Positions 17,701 to 26,662 of a stretch of DNA of 64,000 bases are shown here, piece after piece. Each line of letters begins with the position of its first letter. Position 1 is the stretch's first letter. The notes under the pieces were generated by a model that ran no database searches, was not told where the DNA came from, and worked only from the letters and a program-made list of their open reading frames with translations. The stretch covers positions 62,001 to 126,000 of the forward strand of contig DATDOE010000075.1 of NCBI GenBank assembly GCA_035293405.1. The letters run 5' to 3'. The position numbers were made by a program, and so were the translations under genes. Source of the stretch: Gp6-AA40 sp035293405. GTDB taxonomy: Bacteria > Acidobacteriota > Vicinamibacteria > Vicinamibacterales > UBA2999.

Positions 17701-18453
17701 TCATTGCGCGGCCTTCTCGCTGATTTGATACAGGAGCAGCTTCGCTGGCTCGCTCCCGCTCGTGTTCCTGAACGCCAGCCCCGCCCGATAGGACGGATCG
17801 AGAAACAGATCGCCCGCGCCATGGGTCTGTACGGGAACCGACGCGGCCGAGGTCCTGATCGTCCCTTCGAGCACGTACACCAGGCCTGAGCCGGTGTGGG
17901 CGCGGGACTCCGCGCGGCCGCCGGCGGGCAGCGTCAGCCTGAACACCCGGAGCTCCTGATTCACTGTCGTCCGAAACGGCACCTGCCACTGATGCTGGGA
18001 CTGAAGGAGCTTTGCCGCTTCCTCCTGGAGCGGCTTGAGGAGCGACTCGGGCACTCTCGTGCGGCCCACCTGACTGATGATCAACGTCGCGGGCTCGGTC
18101 GTGCTCAGGTTGCGAAGCATCCTGTGCACATGCATCGGCGGTTCAACGAAGTAGCCACCGGGCTTGTGGATAGCCGGCGGATCCGGTTCGATCTGGTTCT
18201 CGATCTCACCCGTGAGGATGTAAGCGACGACCGGGCCGGAATGGGTGTGGGATTGCGTGATCCGGGGCGTCGGTTCAGCGGGAAGCGTGAGGCTATTGAT
18301 GCTGAGGATCGGTTCGACGCCCTCGGGAAGAGGGGCCTGCGCCAGGGTTTCCCACTCCGGGCTCCCGGCTCCCGATTGTGCGACAAGACCGGCCGCCGAC
18401 ACCGCGGCGAGCGCAATCCCCAGGACCGTCACGAGGATTCGAGCGTTCGGCAT
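17701..18453 (-). CDS. Secreted two-domain cupin (bicupin) protein
   Basis: 250 residues with an N-terminal signal peptide (ILVTVLGIALAAVSAAGLVA). Two cupin folds follow. The first has SHTHSGPVVAYILTGEIENQ with HxH metal ligands and a second motif PPMHVHRMLRN. The second has ESRAHTGSGLVYVLEGTIR. It is probably periplasmic. It is the last gene of a minus-strand run with short gaps starting at the ECF sigma gene at 22779, and it follows the PQQ-propeller gene by 21 bases. Cupin fold and export are well supported; the ligand or reaction is unknown. Confidence 0.82.
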   Translation of the reverse strand: MPNARILVTVLGIALAAVSAAGLVAQSGAGSPEWETLAQAPLPEGVEPILSINSLTLPAEPTPRITQSHTHSGPVVAYILTGEIENQIEPDPPAIHKPGGYFVEPPMHVHRMLRNLSTTEPATLIISQVGRTRVPESLLKPLQEEAAKLLQSQHQWQVPFRTTVNQELRVFRLTLPAGGRAESRAHTGSGLVYVLEGTIRTSAASVPVQTHGAGDLFLDPSYRAGLAFRNTSGSEPAKLLLYQISEKAAQ

Positions 18454-18474
18454 ACCGGTTCCTTTCCGCGGGGA

Positions 18475-19707
18475 TCAGTCGATGGTCCAGAGCGCAAGCG
18501 CGGACACGTCCTTGACGAAGATGCGATTCCCTGAGACGACCGGCGCGGCCCATGTGGCGGCATCCGCCACGGTATAGCGCCTCAGCTCCTGAAATTGCGC
18601 GCCGCTGACGCGTCCCACCAGCAGCTCTCCATCGTCCTCGAGCGAGATCACGACGTCGCCCGCCCGGACGATGGCCGCGTTCTCCGCCTGCCGCGGAGTG
18701 CTGCCCCAGACCCTGGCGCCTGACTTCATGTCGAGGAGGAAGTACTCGCCGCGGTTGCGCGTCGACAAGCCGAAGAGCCGGTCGCCGACCATGACGCCGT
18801 TGGTCATGAACTGCCAGACGTCCGGGTTCTGCCACAGGTCTTCGGTCGTCCACTCAGTACCCTTCCGCACGACGCGAAACGCCGAGGTCGGCTTCTGGTA
18901 GCCGGCGACGACGATGGTGTCGCCGATGATCACGGGCATGATGATGTTCTGGTCGGACGTCGGAAACGGCCGCCGCCACAGCAACTGACCGTCCGTCGCC
19001 GAGACGCCGACGACATGCTCCTGCGTGAGCGTGACGATCTGCCGTACGCCGTGCAGGTCGGTGATGACCGGCGACGCGTACGAGGGACCATCGCCGGTCC
19101 ACGCCCACCGCACCGCGCCGGTCACCGCATCGAACGCGGTCAAGGCGCCGTGCTTGTGACCGCCGACATGCACGATCACGAGCCCGCGCTCGACCAGCGG
19201 CGACATCCCCGTGTTCCACAACGGCAGCAGCGACCCGCCCGGCACCTGCCACAGCTGCTTGCCACTGGCCGCGTCGAACGCGGTGACCGCGCCTCCCATT
19301 CCGAGCGTGAACAGGCGTCCGTCCGCGAACGCCGGGGTCGATTTCGGCCCGGGCCCGTGAGGCCGGTTGCCCGCTCTGAGGGTGACCGGCTGAGGATACG
19401 TGGTCTGCCAGATGGACCGGCCAGTCGAGGCATCGACCGCCTGCATCGCCTCGTCTTCACCTTGTCGCGTGAAGACGTAGAGGCGATCGCGCACGAGGAT
19501 CGGCGTGGCGTAGCCCTCGCCGACGTCAATCTTCCACTTCCGGGTCAGCTGTTCGGGCCAGGCCCTCGGCGCCGAAAAGGATGTCGCCACGCCGTTGCGG
19601 TCGGGGCCGCGGAACTGTGGCCAATCCCGTGAGCCCTGGCTTACAAGCAGCGTGGATGATCCCAGTACAAGTGCCAGACCGACACACCCGCCGATCGCAG
19701 TTCTCAT
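18475..19707 (-). CDS. Secreted PQQ-binding-like beta-propeller protein (BamB-like fold)
   Basis: 410 residues with a signal peptide (CVGLALVLGSSTLLVSQG). The rest is a run of propeller blades, each with an A-x-D-xxTG-xxxW-type motif: AVDASTGRSIWQTTYP, FDAASGKQLWQVPGG, FDAVTGAVRWAWTGDG, SATDGQLLWRRPFPTS. No cytochrome motif and no clear set of PQQ-dehydrogenase active-site residues are seen, so it may be a structural or binding propeller rather than an enzyme. It lies 20 bases after the cupin gene at 19728-20138 on the same strand. Confidence 0.82.
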   Translation of the reverse strand: MRTAIGGCVGLALVLGSSTLLVSQGSRDWPQFRGPDRNGVATSFSAPRAWPEQLTRKWKIDVGEGYATPILVRDRLYVFTRQGEDEAMQAVDASTGRSIWQTTYPQPVTLRAGNRPHGPGPKSTPAFADGRLFTLGMGGAVTAFDAASGKQLWQVPGGSLLPLWNTGMSPLVERGLVIVHVGGHKHGALTAFDAVTGAVRWAWTGDGPSYASPVITDLHGVRQIVTLTQEHVVGVSATDGQLLWRRPFPTSDQNIIMPVIIGDTIVVAGYQKPTSAFRVVRKGTEWTTEDLWQNPDVWQFMTNGVMVGDRLFGLSTRNRGEYFLLDMKSGARVWGSTPRQAENAAIVRAGDVVISLEDDGELLVGRVSGAQFQELRRYTVADAATWAAPVVSGNRIFVKDVSALALWTID

Positions 19708-19727
19708 CTGCCCACCTCGAGTTCGTG

Positions 19728-20138
19728 TCAGGCGGGCGCCGTAAGCGGGCTGCCCTTGGGCACCAGCATGAACACCACGACACGCGTCGGCCCATCGGGC
19801 CTCGCGGAACCGTTCGTGGTGTGCACGGCGCCAGATGGTTCGAAGAAGGTGCCGCCCACGGACAGGACCTTTTCCGGCTCGTTGTTGATGGCAAAACGCA
19901 TCTGCCCCTCCACGACGTACCCGAGCACGGGCCCCGGATGACGATGCCCCGGGCCTGAACTGCGCTGGCCGGGCGGGATGTTCAGTTCTACGAGCACCGC
20001 CTCGAACCCTTCGAGAGGACCCGTCAACGCGTGTCTCGCCAGTTCGGCGGGGGGCCGTGGCGTGGGCGTTTGTGCATCGATACCGATTGGCAGCAGCGAC
20101 GCCGCCGCGATTCCAAGGAACGTCCGTCGATTCTCCAT
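19728..20138 (-). CDS. Tat-type exported cupin domain protein (paralogue 1)
   Basis: 136 residues. The N-terminus MENRRTFLGIAAASLLPIG is a twin-arginine signal peptide. One cupin domain follows with GHRHPGPVLGYVVEGQMRFA and FFEPSGAVHTTNGSA, giving the HxH and later His metal ligands. It is closely similar to the cupins at 20201-20605 and 21723-22268, sharing the ARHALTGPLEGFEAVLVE lead-in and the VPKGSPLT ending. All three lie in the same operon. Function unknown; a sensor or scavenger of small oxidised compounds is possible. Confidence 0.83.
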   Translation of the reverse strand: MENRRTFLGIAAASLLPIGIDAQTPTPRPPAELARHALTGPLEGFEAVLVELNIPPGQRSSGPGHRHPGPVLGYVVEGQMRFAINNEPEKVLSVGGTFFEPSGAVHTTNGSARPDGPTRVVVFMLVPKGSPLTAPA

Positions 20139-20200
20139 TGTCGATTCCTGCTCAAGAAGTCATGCGCTGAGGCGCCGACGTCACCCTCGTGGGTTCTTCA

Positions 20201-20605
20201 TCAGCGACTCCCCTTGGGCACCACCTCGAATATCACGATGCGCGTCGGCTCGTCCGGGCTCGCAGAGCCTGACGTCGTGTGAACGGCGCCCAACGGCTCG
20301 AAGAATGTGCCTCCCGCAGGCACAAGCCGTTCCGGCTCATTGTTGATGGCGAAACGCACCCGCCCATCGAGCACGTAGGCGAGCAGCATGCCCGGGTGAC
20401 TGTGCACCGGGGTGGATGACCCCGGGAAGTGCCGCATGTTGGCCACGCCGATGACGGCCTCGTAGCCTTCGAAAGGACCCGTCAACGCGTGTCTCGCGAT
20501 GATGCCGGTTGGCCCGGGTGCCTGTGGCGCGGGTGTTCGTGCTTCGAGACCGACCGGCAGCAACGACACCGCCGCGATTCCAAGGAATGTCCGACGATTC
20601 TGCAT
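20201..20605 (-). CDS. Tat-type exported cupin domain protein (paralogue 2)
   Basis: 134 residues from the ATG at 20605; a GTG two codons upstream (20611) is the alternative start, and AGGAG lies ten and four bases before them respectively. QNRRTFLGIAAVSLLPVGL is a twin-arginine signal. The cupin core is VHSHPGMLLAYVLDGRVRFA plus FFEPLGAVHTTSGSA. It is a paralogue of the neighbouring cupins, apparently by tandem duplication, since even the Tat signals are alike. The ribosome-binding site abuts a dispersed 33-bp repeat. Confidence 0.83.
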   Translation of the reverse strand: MQNRRTFLGIAAVSLLPVGLEARTPAPQAPGPTGIIARHALTGPFEGYEAVIGVANMRHFPGSSTPVHSHPGMLLAYVLDGRVRFAINNEPERLVPAGGTFFEPLGAVHTTSGSASPDEPTRIVIFEVVPKGSR

Positions 20606-20618
20606 AGTCACGATTCTC

Positions 20619-20651
20619 CTTGTCCCGCCGAAGCCGCAAGGCGAAGGCGGA
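20619..20651 (-). repeat. Dispersed hairpin repeat, 33 bp (CTTGTCC...GCGAAGGCGGA type)
   Basis: Read on the plus strand it begins CTTGTCCCGCCG and ends GCGAAGGCGGA, with an internal GCCGCAAGGC, so it can fold on itself. The same ends occur at 43223-43253, 43254-43284 and 52747-52833. It fills the gap between the DUF3179 gene and the downstream cupin and touches the cupin's ribosome-binding site. Confidence 0.6.
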
Positions 20652-20654
20652 CTT

Positions 20655-21695
20655 TCAACGCGCGGTGAAGACCCTGGTCCCCGGGCGGAACTGCGACCAG
20701 GCGAACCAGAACTGCGGCACGAGAATCACCGGTTTCAGTTGCGTGCCCTTCAGCGGCCCTTCGAGGCACAGTCCATACGCGTTCCATGTCGAGCGGGTCT
20801 CGAGATCGATCACGGAGCTGGCGTTGTCATTCGCCGCCTGAAACCTGAGCACACCGCCCTTGAGAGCGGTGCCCTTGAGAACGGCGGGGCCGCGCGCTTC
20901 GAATGCCGTCGTCGTGTCGGACGAGGGCTGATGGACGATGACAACCGGCAGTCCGCCCACGCGGTCGTTGACGACACGCGCGATGCGGAGCGCCGAGAAC
21001 GGGTAGGCGACCGTCTCGCCACCGACTTCGAGTCCGGCCACGGTTTCCCGCGCTGGCAATCGCTGGTCGAGGGTGAGCGCGCCGTTTGGCGCGCCTGCTG
21101 GACCCACTCGCGTGACGTCCTTGATGCGCCTGCTCAAAATGGGCATGCGCTCCGCGTATCCCGGCAAGGGCTTGAGCACCATCGTGTGCGAATACCGTTT
21201 GCGCCACTCTGCCCAGGTGGTGCGAACCGCCGGATAGGGCTTCAGGCGCGTGCCCTTGAGGGGACCGTCGATCGCTTCACCACTGGCTTGCTGCCAGCTG
21301 GTGCCGGTTTCCAGATCCTTTTGCACCTCGTTCCCGCCAACCATGCGGTCGTATTGGAAGTGCAGTGTTCGACCCTTCACCTCCGCGCGAAAGACCAGAC
21401 CGGTATTACAGACTCCGCACCATGTCACCGAGATCGGCCCGTCCGGTACCTGGTCGAACACCGCGCCATGCTGCGCGAGGTCGGCCGCCGGGAACGCCTT
21501 GGCCACCTTGCCACTGGCGATGCCGAGCAGGATGTCGTCGTCCTGAAGAAACGTGGCCTCCGATGCCGCCACGAATTCCGGGTGGTGGATGGCCGTGTAG
21601 GGCATCGGCCCCGGTGGGGTCTGAGCAAGGGCGGCCGGTACCGCAATTCCGGTCACGAGCACGAGTATCGGGACACTGACGATCCACCGCTTCAT
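20655..21695 (-). CDS. Secreted DUF3179 domain-containing protein
   Basis: 346 residues with a signal peptide (IVSVPILVLVTGIAVPAALA). The family signature is visible as ISVTWCGVCNTGLVFRAEV with a CxxC, followed by two copies of a DxETGTSW/DLETRSTWNAYG-type motif and GPLKGTRLKPYP / GPLKGTQLKPV repeats, and PLPGYAERMP between them. The function of DUF3179 proteins is unknown; the CGVC motif suggests redox or metal chemistry. It lies 27 bases downstream of the membrane-anchored cupin gene, inside the sigma-factor operon, so it is a probable output gene of that regulator. Confidence 0.85.
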   Translation of the reverse strand: MKRWIVSVPILVLVTGIAVPAALAQTPPGPMPYTAIHHPEFVAASEATFLQDDDILLGIASGKVAKAFPAADLAQHGAVFDQVPDGPISVTWCGVCNTGLVFRAEVKGRTLHFQYDRMVGGNEVQKDLETGTSWQQASGEAIDGPLKGTRLKPYPAVRTTWAEWRKRYSHTMVLKPLPGYAERMPILSRRIKDVTRVGPAGAPNGALTLDQRLPARETVAGLEVGGETVAYPFSALRIARVVNDRVGGLPVVIVHQPSSDTTTAFEARGPAVLKGTALKGGVLRFQAANDNASSVIDLETRSTWNAYGLCLEGPLKGTQLKPVILVPQFWFAWSQFRPGTRVFTAR

Positions 21696-21722
21696 GGTTC
21701 TCTCCTTGTCGTCGAGTGCGCG

Positions 21723-22268
21723 TCAGGGGCGGGCCGTCAGCGGGCTGCCGTTCGGGACCACAAGGAACGCCACGCTACGTACTGGTGCATCAGGGCTCGC
21801 GGAGCCGAATGTCGTGTGAAGGGCGCCAAGCGGTTCGAAGAACGTGCCGCCCGCCGGCACGATCTGGTCCGGCTCGTGGTTGATGCCGAACCGCATCTGC
21901 CCATCCACGACGTACCCGAGGATGAAGCCGGGATGACGATGCTCCCGGCTTGACGCGCCGGGCTGGAAATTCACCTCCACGAGCACCGCGTCGAACCCCT
22001 CGAGAGGACCCGTCAACGCGTATCTCGCCAGCTCGCCGGATGGCCGTGGCGCCGATGTTTCGGGCGTCGACATCGGCCCCGGCCGCGTCGAGGCGAACCA
22101 GAACGCCGCCAGCACTAGCGCGGCGAGCGCAACGGGTACGGGCACGCGAATCGTGCCGGTGACCAACCACCGCAACCGTGACGCCGGCGCGCCGCGGGGA
22201 CGCAGATGCGGCGGTGCATCAGGCGCCTTCCATTCGCGCAGCAGTCGATTCAGCTCTCGGTCGTCCAT
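21723..22268 (-). CDS. Membrane-anchored cupin protein, probable anti-sigma factor
   Basis: 181 residues with three parts. A short cytosolic N-terminus (MDDRELNRLLREWKAPDAPP) looks like the sigma-binding end of acidobacterial anti-sigma proteins. One transmembrane helix follows (VPVPVALAALVLAAFWFA, about residues 43-60). The C-terminal cupin (EHRHPGFILGYVVDGQMRFG, FFEPLGALHTTFGSA) would face the periplasm and is paralogous to the two Tat-exported cupins downstream. It follows the ECF sigma gene by seven bases. Cupin anti-sigmas are known (ChrR), but ChrR is cytosolic with a zinc-binding N-terminus, so this topology differs. The anti-sigma role is inferred from position and architecture. Confidence 0.75.
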   Translation of the reverse strand: MDDRELNRLLREWKAPDAPPHLRPRGAPASRLRWLVTGTIRVPVPVALAALVLAAFWFASTRPGPMSTPETSAPRPSGELARYALTGPLEGFDAVLVEVNFQPGASSREHRHPGFILGYVVDGQMRFGINHEPDQIVPAGGTFFEPLGALHTTFGSASPDAPVRSVAFLVVPNGSPLTARP

Positions 22269-22275
22269 ACGATCC

Positions 22276-22779
22276 TCACGTGGTGGTCGGTTGCGTGCTC
22301 CGCAGCGGCGCCAGCATGCGGCGCAGGTTCTCGCGTGCGCGGTGGAGCCGCGACTTGACCGTGCCGATGTCCGCGTCGACGGCTCGCGCGACCTCGGCGA
22401 GTGTCAGACCTTCGTACTCGACGAGAATCACCACCTCGCGTTGCAGCGGCCGCAGTGCGCCCACGGCGCGGCCGACAATGTCGCCGACGTCCCCGCGCTC
22501 GAGGTCGAGAGACTCCGCGGCAACGGCGTCCTCGTCCAGTGACTCGAACCGATGTTCTGCCCGCCAGTGCTTGAGCGCGAGGTTCCGGGCGATCCCGAGC
22601 AGGAAGGCGCGCAGCGTCCCACGCGCCGGATCGAACCGGCCCGGAAATCGCAGCAGCCCCACGAATACGTCCTGGGTGATGTCCTCCGCCGCGGCCGGCG
22701 AGCGGGACATGCGCCAGGCGAACCGGTAGACGGCATCCTTGTGCTGGTCGAAGACGGCCTGGAACTCAGCGTCGGTCAC
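22276..22779 (-). CDS. ECF-type RNA polymerase sigma factor
   Basis: 167 residues with region 2 (AVYRFAWRMSRSPAAAEDIT, QDVFVGLLRFPGRFDP, GTLRAFLLGIARNLALKHWR) and region 4 (LRPLQREVVILVEYEGLTLA, EVARAVDADIGTVKSRLHRA). First gene of a seven-gene minus-strand run ending at 17701, with the membrane cupin immediately after it. The gap upstream to the truncated receptor gene is 66 bases and should hold its promoter. Probably directs transcription of its own operon. Confidence 0.93.
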   Translation of the reverse strand: MTDAEFQAVFDQHKDAVYRFAWRMSRSPAAAEDITQDVFVGLLRFPGRFDPARGTLRAFLLGIARNLALKHWRAEHRFESLDEDAVAAESLDLERGDVGDIVGRAVGALRPLQREVVILVEYEGLTLAEVARAVDADIGTVKSRLHRARENLRRMLAPLRSTQPTTT

Positions 22780-22845
22780 GTGGCTCGTTGATACTTACCG
22801 GACGACCGCCCAAAGGATACGGGCTGGCTGCAGGGCGTGACGGCC

Positions 22846-23892
22846 TCAGGGCAGGATAAATGCGAGCAGGCCGTACGCGCTGACGATCGACCGCGAGGGA
22901 AGAGACATGATTGCCGGTACGACCGCTATTTGCTCTCGCGTCGCATCGTCACGATGGACTCTTCGGTCTTGTCGGACGTTCGCGCGGGTTGAACGCACCA
23001 AGGGACCACCGAGCACGCCGCCGAATTGATTCTGCCGCAGTGGCGGGACTGGCTGGTCTCGCGGATCGAAGTAGTTGTGGGCGTCGAACATGTCGTGCCG
23101 GAGGAACTCGAAGAGTGTCCCGCGGAACGCGTTCGCACCGGCTCGGGTCGCGACGTTGATAAGCGCAGAGGCCTTGCCACCGAACTCGGCGGGGTACTGG
23201 GACTTCTGGATCTTGAACTCCTGGATTGAGTCGACCGACGGATTGATGACGAGATTGTTGAACAGCTCGTCGGTCACCTTGACGCCGTCGAGCAGGTAGA
23301 TATTGTGACCAGAGCGCTGCCCGCCGACGTTGGGGAGCGCTCCGGCCTGCTGCAGCGCGTCGCCCCGCGTGCCACCGGGCGGAAGAACGACAGCGTCACT
23401 CAGCTGGGCGAGCGCGAGGAAATTCCGGCCATTCAACGGGAGCTGCACGACCACGCGGTTCTCAATCACGTCGCTGATCTCCGCGTTGCTCCTTTGCAGC
23501 AGGGGAACGTCGGCGGTGACCCGGACCTCCTCTGTCAGGCCGCCCACGTCGAGCGAGAGATCAAGAGCCAGCGTCTGGCCAAGCTGCACGATCACGCCCG
23601 ATCGTACCAGGCGACGGAACCCCGCGAGCTCCGCGGCGATGACATACGTTCCCACGCGCAGCGATGGAAGGAAGTACCGACCTTGGTCGTCCGTCACACG
23701 CGCGACCTTCGTTCCACTCTCCAAGTGCTCGGCGACGACCGTCGTTCCTGCCAGCACGCCGCCTTGAGAGTCGCGCACCACGCCGGAGATGTCTCCCGTA
23801 TTGGTCTGTGCGGAGGTGCCTGTTGTCGCGCATGACACGAGGAGCACGACGATCAGGCTCACCAAGATCGGGCGGCGTCGCGTTTCGGCCAT
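22846..23892 (-). pseudogene. Truncated TonB-dependent receptor (carboxypeptidase-regulatory domain plus plug only)
   Basis: The 348-residue frame starts with a signal peptide, then a carboxypeptidase-regulatory domain (GDISGVVRDSQGGVLAGTTV) and a plug (QLPLNGRNFLALAQLSDAVV, GQRSGHNIYLLDGVKVTDEL, FGGKASALINVATRAGANAF). It is normal through FGGVLGGPLV. After that point, about 22990, the sequence no longer resembles a receptor, and the beta-barrel of roughly 600 or more residues is missing. No barrel remnant is seen downstream before the sigma gene at 22779. It is best read as a deletion remnant; a secreted plug-only protein is possible but unlikely. Confidence 0.75.
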
Positions 23893-23944
23893 GAGTAGGT
23901 GCGATACACCCTACCGCGACGCCGCCAGATTTTCCAGCTTCACG

Positions 23945-26662
23945 CTACGGCGCCGCCTGGTCCACGCGGTCACCGCCAGACTCGCGTGTGGTCGCTTCAT
24001 ACGCTGCCGCGAGCGCAGACTGAAGTTCAAGGCTGTCTCGAAACCGTCGCCCGGCCTCGAATGCCAACGCCCGCTCGAAGAAACGGCCGATCGGTGGCGG
24101 CATGTGCCCAATACGCGACCGGATCGCGGTGAGGTCGCCTTCCAGGACGCGACGAATCGTGGCACGCCGATCGCCGGCCATGAACGGGTTCACGCCGGCG
24201 ATGACTTCAAAGATCACGACGGAGAGTGCCCACAGGTCGAACGCCGGCCCTGGATTGATCCCCCGATACGCTTCCGGTGGCAAGTACGCAAGCGTGCCCT
24301 CGCACCAGCCCTCGCATGCGCCGGCCATTGTTTCGGAACGGGCGTCCCTCGCACCGGCCATCAACGTGGCCAGGCCGAAGTCCAAGAGCTTGACCGCGCC
24401 GACGGCGTTGAACCCAATGTTGCTCGGCTTGAGATCGCGATGCAGAACGCTACGGCCGTGCATGTAGGCCAGCGCGTGCGTCAGTCCGATGCCGAGCGCG
24501 GCCGCGTCGGCCAGCGGGAGCGGACCGCGCGTCAGTCTGTCCGCAAGCGTTCCTCCCTCGAGATATTCGACGACCAGCACCGGCGTGTCACGCCACACTT
24601 CCAACCCGTAGATGATGGCCAGCGATTCGTGGTTCAGGCTGGCCATTGCCCGTGCCTCGTCTCGAAGGCGGGCCACAGCGCGTGGATGCAGCGCCGGTAA
24701 CGTTTTCAGCGCCACGTCACGGCCGAGCGCGCTGTCGCGCGCACGATAGACGATGCCCATGCCGCCCGCGCCGATGCGATGACGGACGAGGAACTTGCCG
24801 GCGAGGTGATGAGGCAACGCAGCAAGCGCCGGAGCCGTTCCACAGCACCGCGTCGGTCGGTCTCGGGCCGTCACTCGTCCACACGTGGGACATTCGAACG
24901 CCACGTCGATATCGCTCGTGCGGCGCGAGCCGACCGTCGCTGGCACGGCACTCGCCGCGAGAGCTTCATTTGCGGCAGCCGCCGCCGTCGTGAGCGCCGC
25001 GAGAAACCATCGATCTCGCTCGTCGAACGCGATGCCGCCACGCCTGCGGCCGCAGCCAACGATCGCGCTGATCGTGCCGTCGCGTCGCTTGACCGCGGCA
25101 GCGAGCTCCAGCGCGCTCCTGGTCACATGGTCTCGTTCGCTCTTGGGAAGGAGGGCTTGCAGTGGCCCGCCGGCGGAGAGATCGACGGCCTCGGTCGTAT
25201 CGCCGAGGATCCCGACCAGGGCGGAGTCGGAGGAGAACCGTGCCGTGCCCCGTGTCGCCACCGCGAAGTGGCCTCCGGGCTGCGGCCGCAGCACGTGCAC
25301 ATGGTGTGCTCCGATGCCCTTGCGCACCTCACGTTCGAGCACCGCCATGATCTCTTTCTCGCCGCGCGCGATCCGCATGTGATCGAGTGTGCTGGCCAGA
25401 TGCTGATGGCGGTCCTCCGCTCGAGGAACGTAACCGGTCAGTACGCGGAGAAGTCTTCCCCTGCCAACCGCAAGCCACCAGCCAGCGACGATGCACAGCA
25501 GCAGGAGGGGAGTGGCCGACTCAACGAAGGCGCCGATCGTGTCGTGCCGAAATCGATAGAGCCTCAGCGCGATCGCCGCAAACGGTACGAGGGCGATCGC
25601 GGTTATTCCATGTTGTACGAGCGCATCCCGCGAGAATCGGTGGCGGGTCGCCCACACACCGAACGGTCGATCGACGATGATCGCGGCGGTCGCCAGAACA
25701 GGCATGGCGATGAGGGATCCGATGACGATGCCATCGAGCCAGACACGATGCCGCGCGGACTCGATCCCGAACCACTCGTCGAATCCGGGGAGCACGGATC
25801 TGATGCTGCCGACCATGAGAAACGGAGCCGTGCTGGCGGCAATCACGGCGGCAAGGCGCGTAACCTGCCGGCGTTCCCGCGTCGGTGCCCGTCTGGAGCG
25901 AAGGAGTATGGCCCCGACCGGCGGGACGAACGCCAACGTGAACACGTGCCAAAAGATGTGGCTCGGATGGTTGCGACGGAGATACGCCAGCGGGCCCAGT
26001 TCGACGCCAGCGCGCTCTGCGGTGACGTTGACGGCGAAGATCAATAGTTCGATCAGCCAGACGCCAGCAATGACCCGTTCGACACTCACGTCGAAGGAGG
26101 CGAATCGCCGTCCGCGTGGGAAATCCCGGGAGAAGTGCCAGAGACAGACCGGAGCAAATACCTCCGGATGCAGCCCGCGCATGAGAGGGTCCACGAGCGT
26201 GGACCACGACGGGGGAAGACCGCCGAGGGACGCGCGCATGAACGCACTTGCCACGGTTGCGAACGTCGCTGCCAGCCAGATGCTGCGCGAATCGCGCGAG
26301 CTGACGGTGACCAGGAACAGGCTCGCGGCGGCGAACGCGGTGCCGAGCGCGACCTGTGAGGTCCTGCCGCCAATCGTCTCACCGCTGAGTGTGGCGGCTC
26401 CGAGAATCAGCAATGCGCCAGCGGTCTGTGCAGCCGCGAGCGACGCCACCAGACCAATGGCGAGCCAGGAAATGATGGAGGCCTCGCGTGGCTGCCACCC
26501 TGTCGACCGCGAACGTCGTATGCGGTCGAGCAGGTGCAGATTCTCGGCGAGCCCGCGATCGGGCGAGTCACGCGTGCGCGCGAGTACGGCGCTCCAATCA
26601 ATGGCCGTCCGGTCCACGAACGCTCGCGTGATCTGCGACAGGCGACGAGTGACACTACCCAT
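23945..26662 (-). CDS. Serine/threonine protein kinase with N-terminal membrane sensor, GAF-like domain and C-terminal kinase
   Basis: 905 residues in an unusual order. About residues 60-420 hold eight or so hydrophobic helices. A GAF-like region follows (about 430-600), then a small zinc-ribbon-like CPTCGRVTARDRPTRCCG, then a C-terminal kinase: glycine loop GAGGMGIVYRARD, VALKTLP lysine, catalytic HRDLKPSN, LLDFGLATL and YLPPEAYRG. All catalytic residues are present. Most bacterial Hanks kinases have the kinase first. The start overlaps the end of the ECF sigma gene 26655-27254 by eight bases, so they are coupled. It may sense an envelope or intracellular signal and phosphorylate the partner sigma factor. 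Confidence 0.9.
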   Translation of the reverse strand: MGSVTRRLSQITRAFVDRTAIDWSAVLARTRDSPDRGLAENLHLLDRIRRSRSTGWQPREASIISWLAIGLVASLAAAQTAGALLILGAATLSGETIGGRTSQVALGTAFAAASLFLVTVSSRDSRSIWLAATFATVASAFMRASLGGLPPSWSTLVDPLMRGLHPEVFAPVCLWHFSRDFPRGRRFASFDVSVERVIAGVWLIELLIFAVNVTAERAGVELGPLAYLRRNHPSHIFWHVFTLAFVPPVGAILLRSRRAPTRERRQVTRLAAVIAASTAPFLMVGSIRSVLPGFDEWFGIESARHRVWLDGIVIGSLIAMPVLATAAIIVDRPFGVWATRHRFSRDALVQHGITAIALVPFAAIALRLYRFRHDTIGAFVESATPLLLLCIVAGWWLAVGRGRLLRVLTGYVPRAEDRHQHLASTLDHMRIARGEKEIMAVLEREVRKGIGAHHVHVLRPQPGGHFAVATRGTARFSSDSALVGILGDTTEAVDLSAGGPLQALLPKSERDHVTRSALELAAAVKRRDGTISAIVGCGRRRGGIAFDERDRWFLAALTTAAAAANEALAASAVPATVGSRRTSDIDVAFECPTCGRVTARDRPTRCCGTAPALAALPHHLAGKFLVRHRIGAGGMGIVYRARDSALGRDVALKTLPALHPRAVARLRDEARAMASLNHESLAIIYGLEVWRDTPVLVVEYLEGGTLADRLTRGPLPLADAAALGIGLTHALAYMHGRSVLHRDLKPSNIGFNAVGAVKLLDFGLATLMAGARDARSETMAGACEGWCEGTLAYLPPEAYRGINPGPAFDLWALSVVIFEVIAGVNPFMAGDRRATIRRVLEGDLTAIRSRIGHMPPPIGRFFERALAFEAGRRFRDSLELQSALAAAYEATTRESGGDRVDQAAP

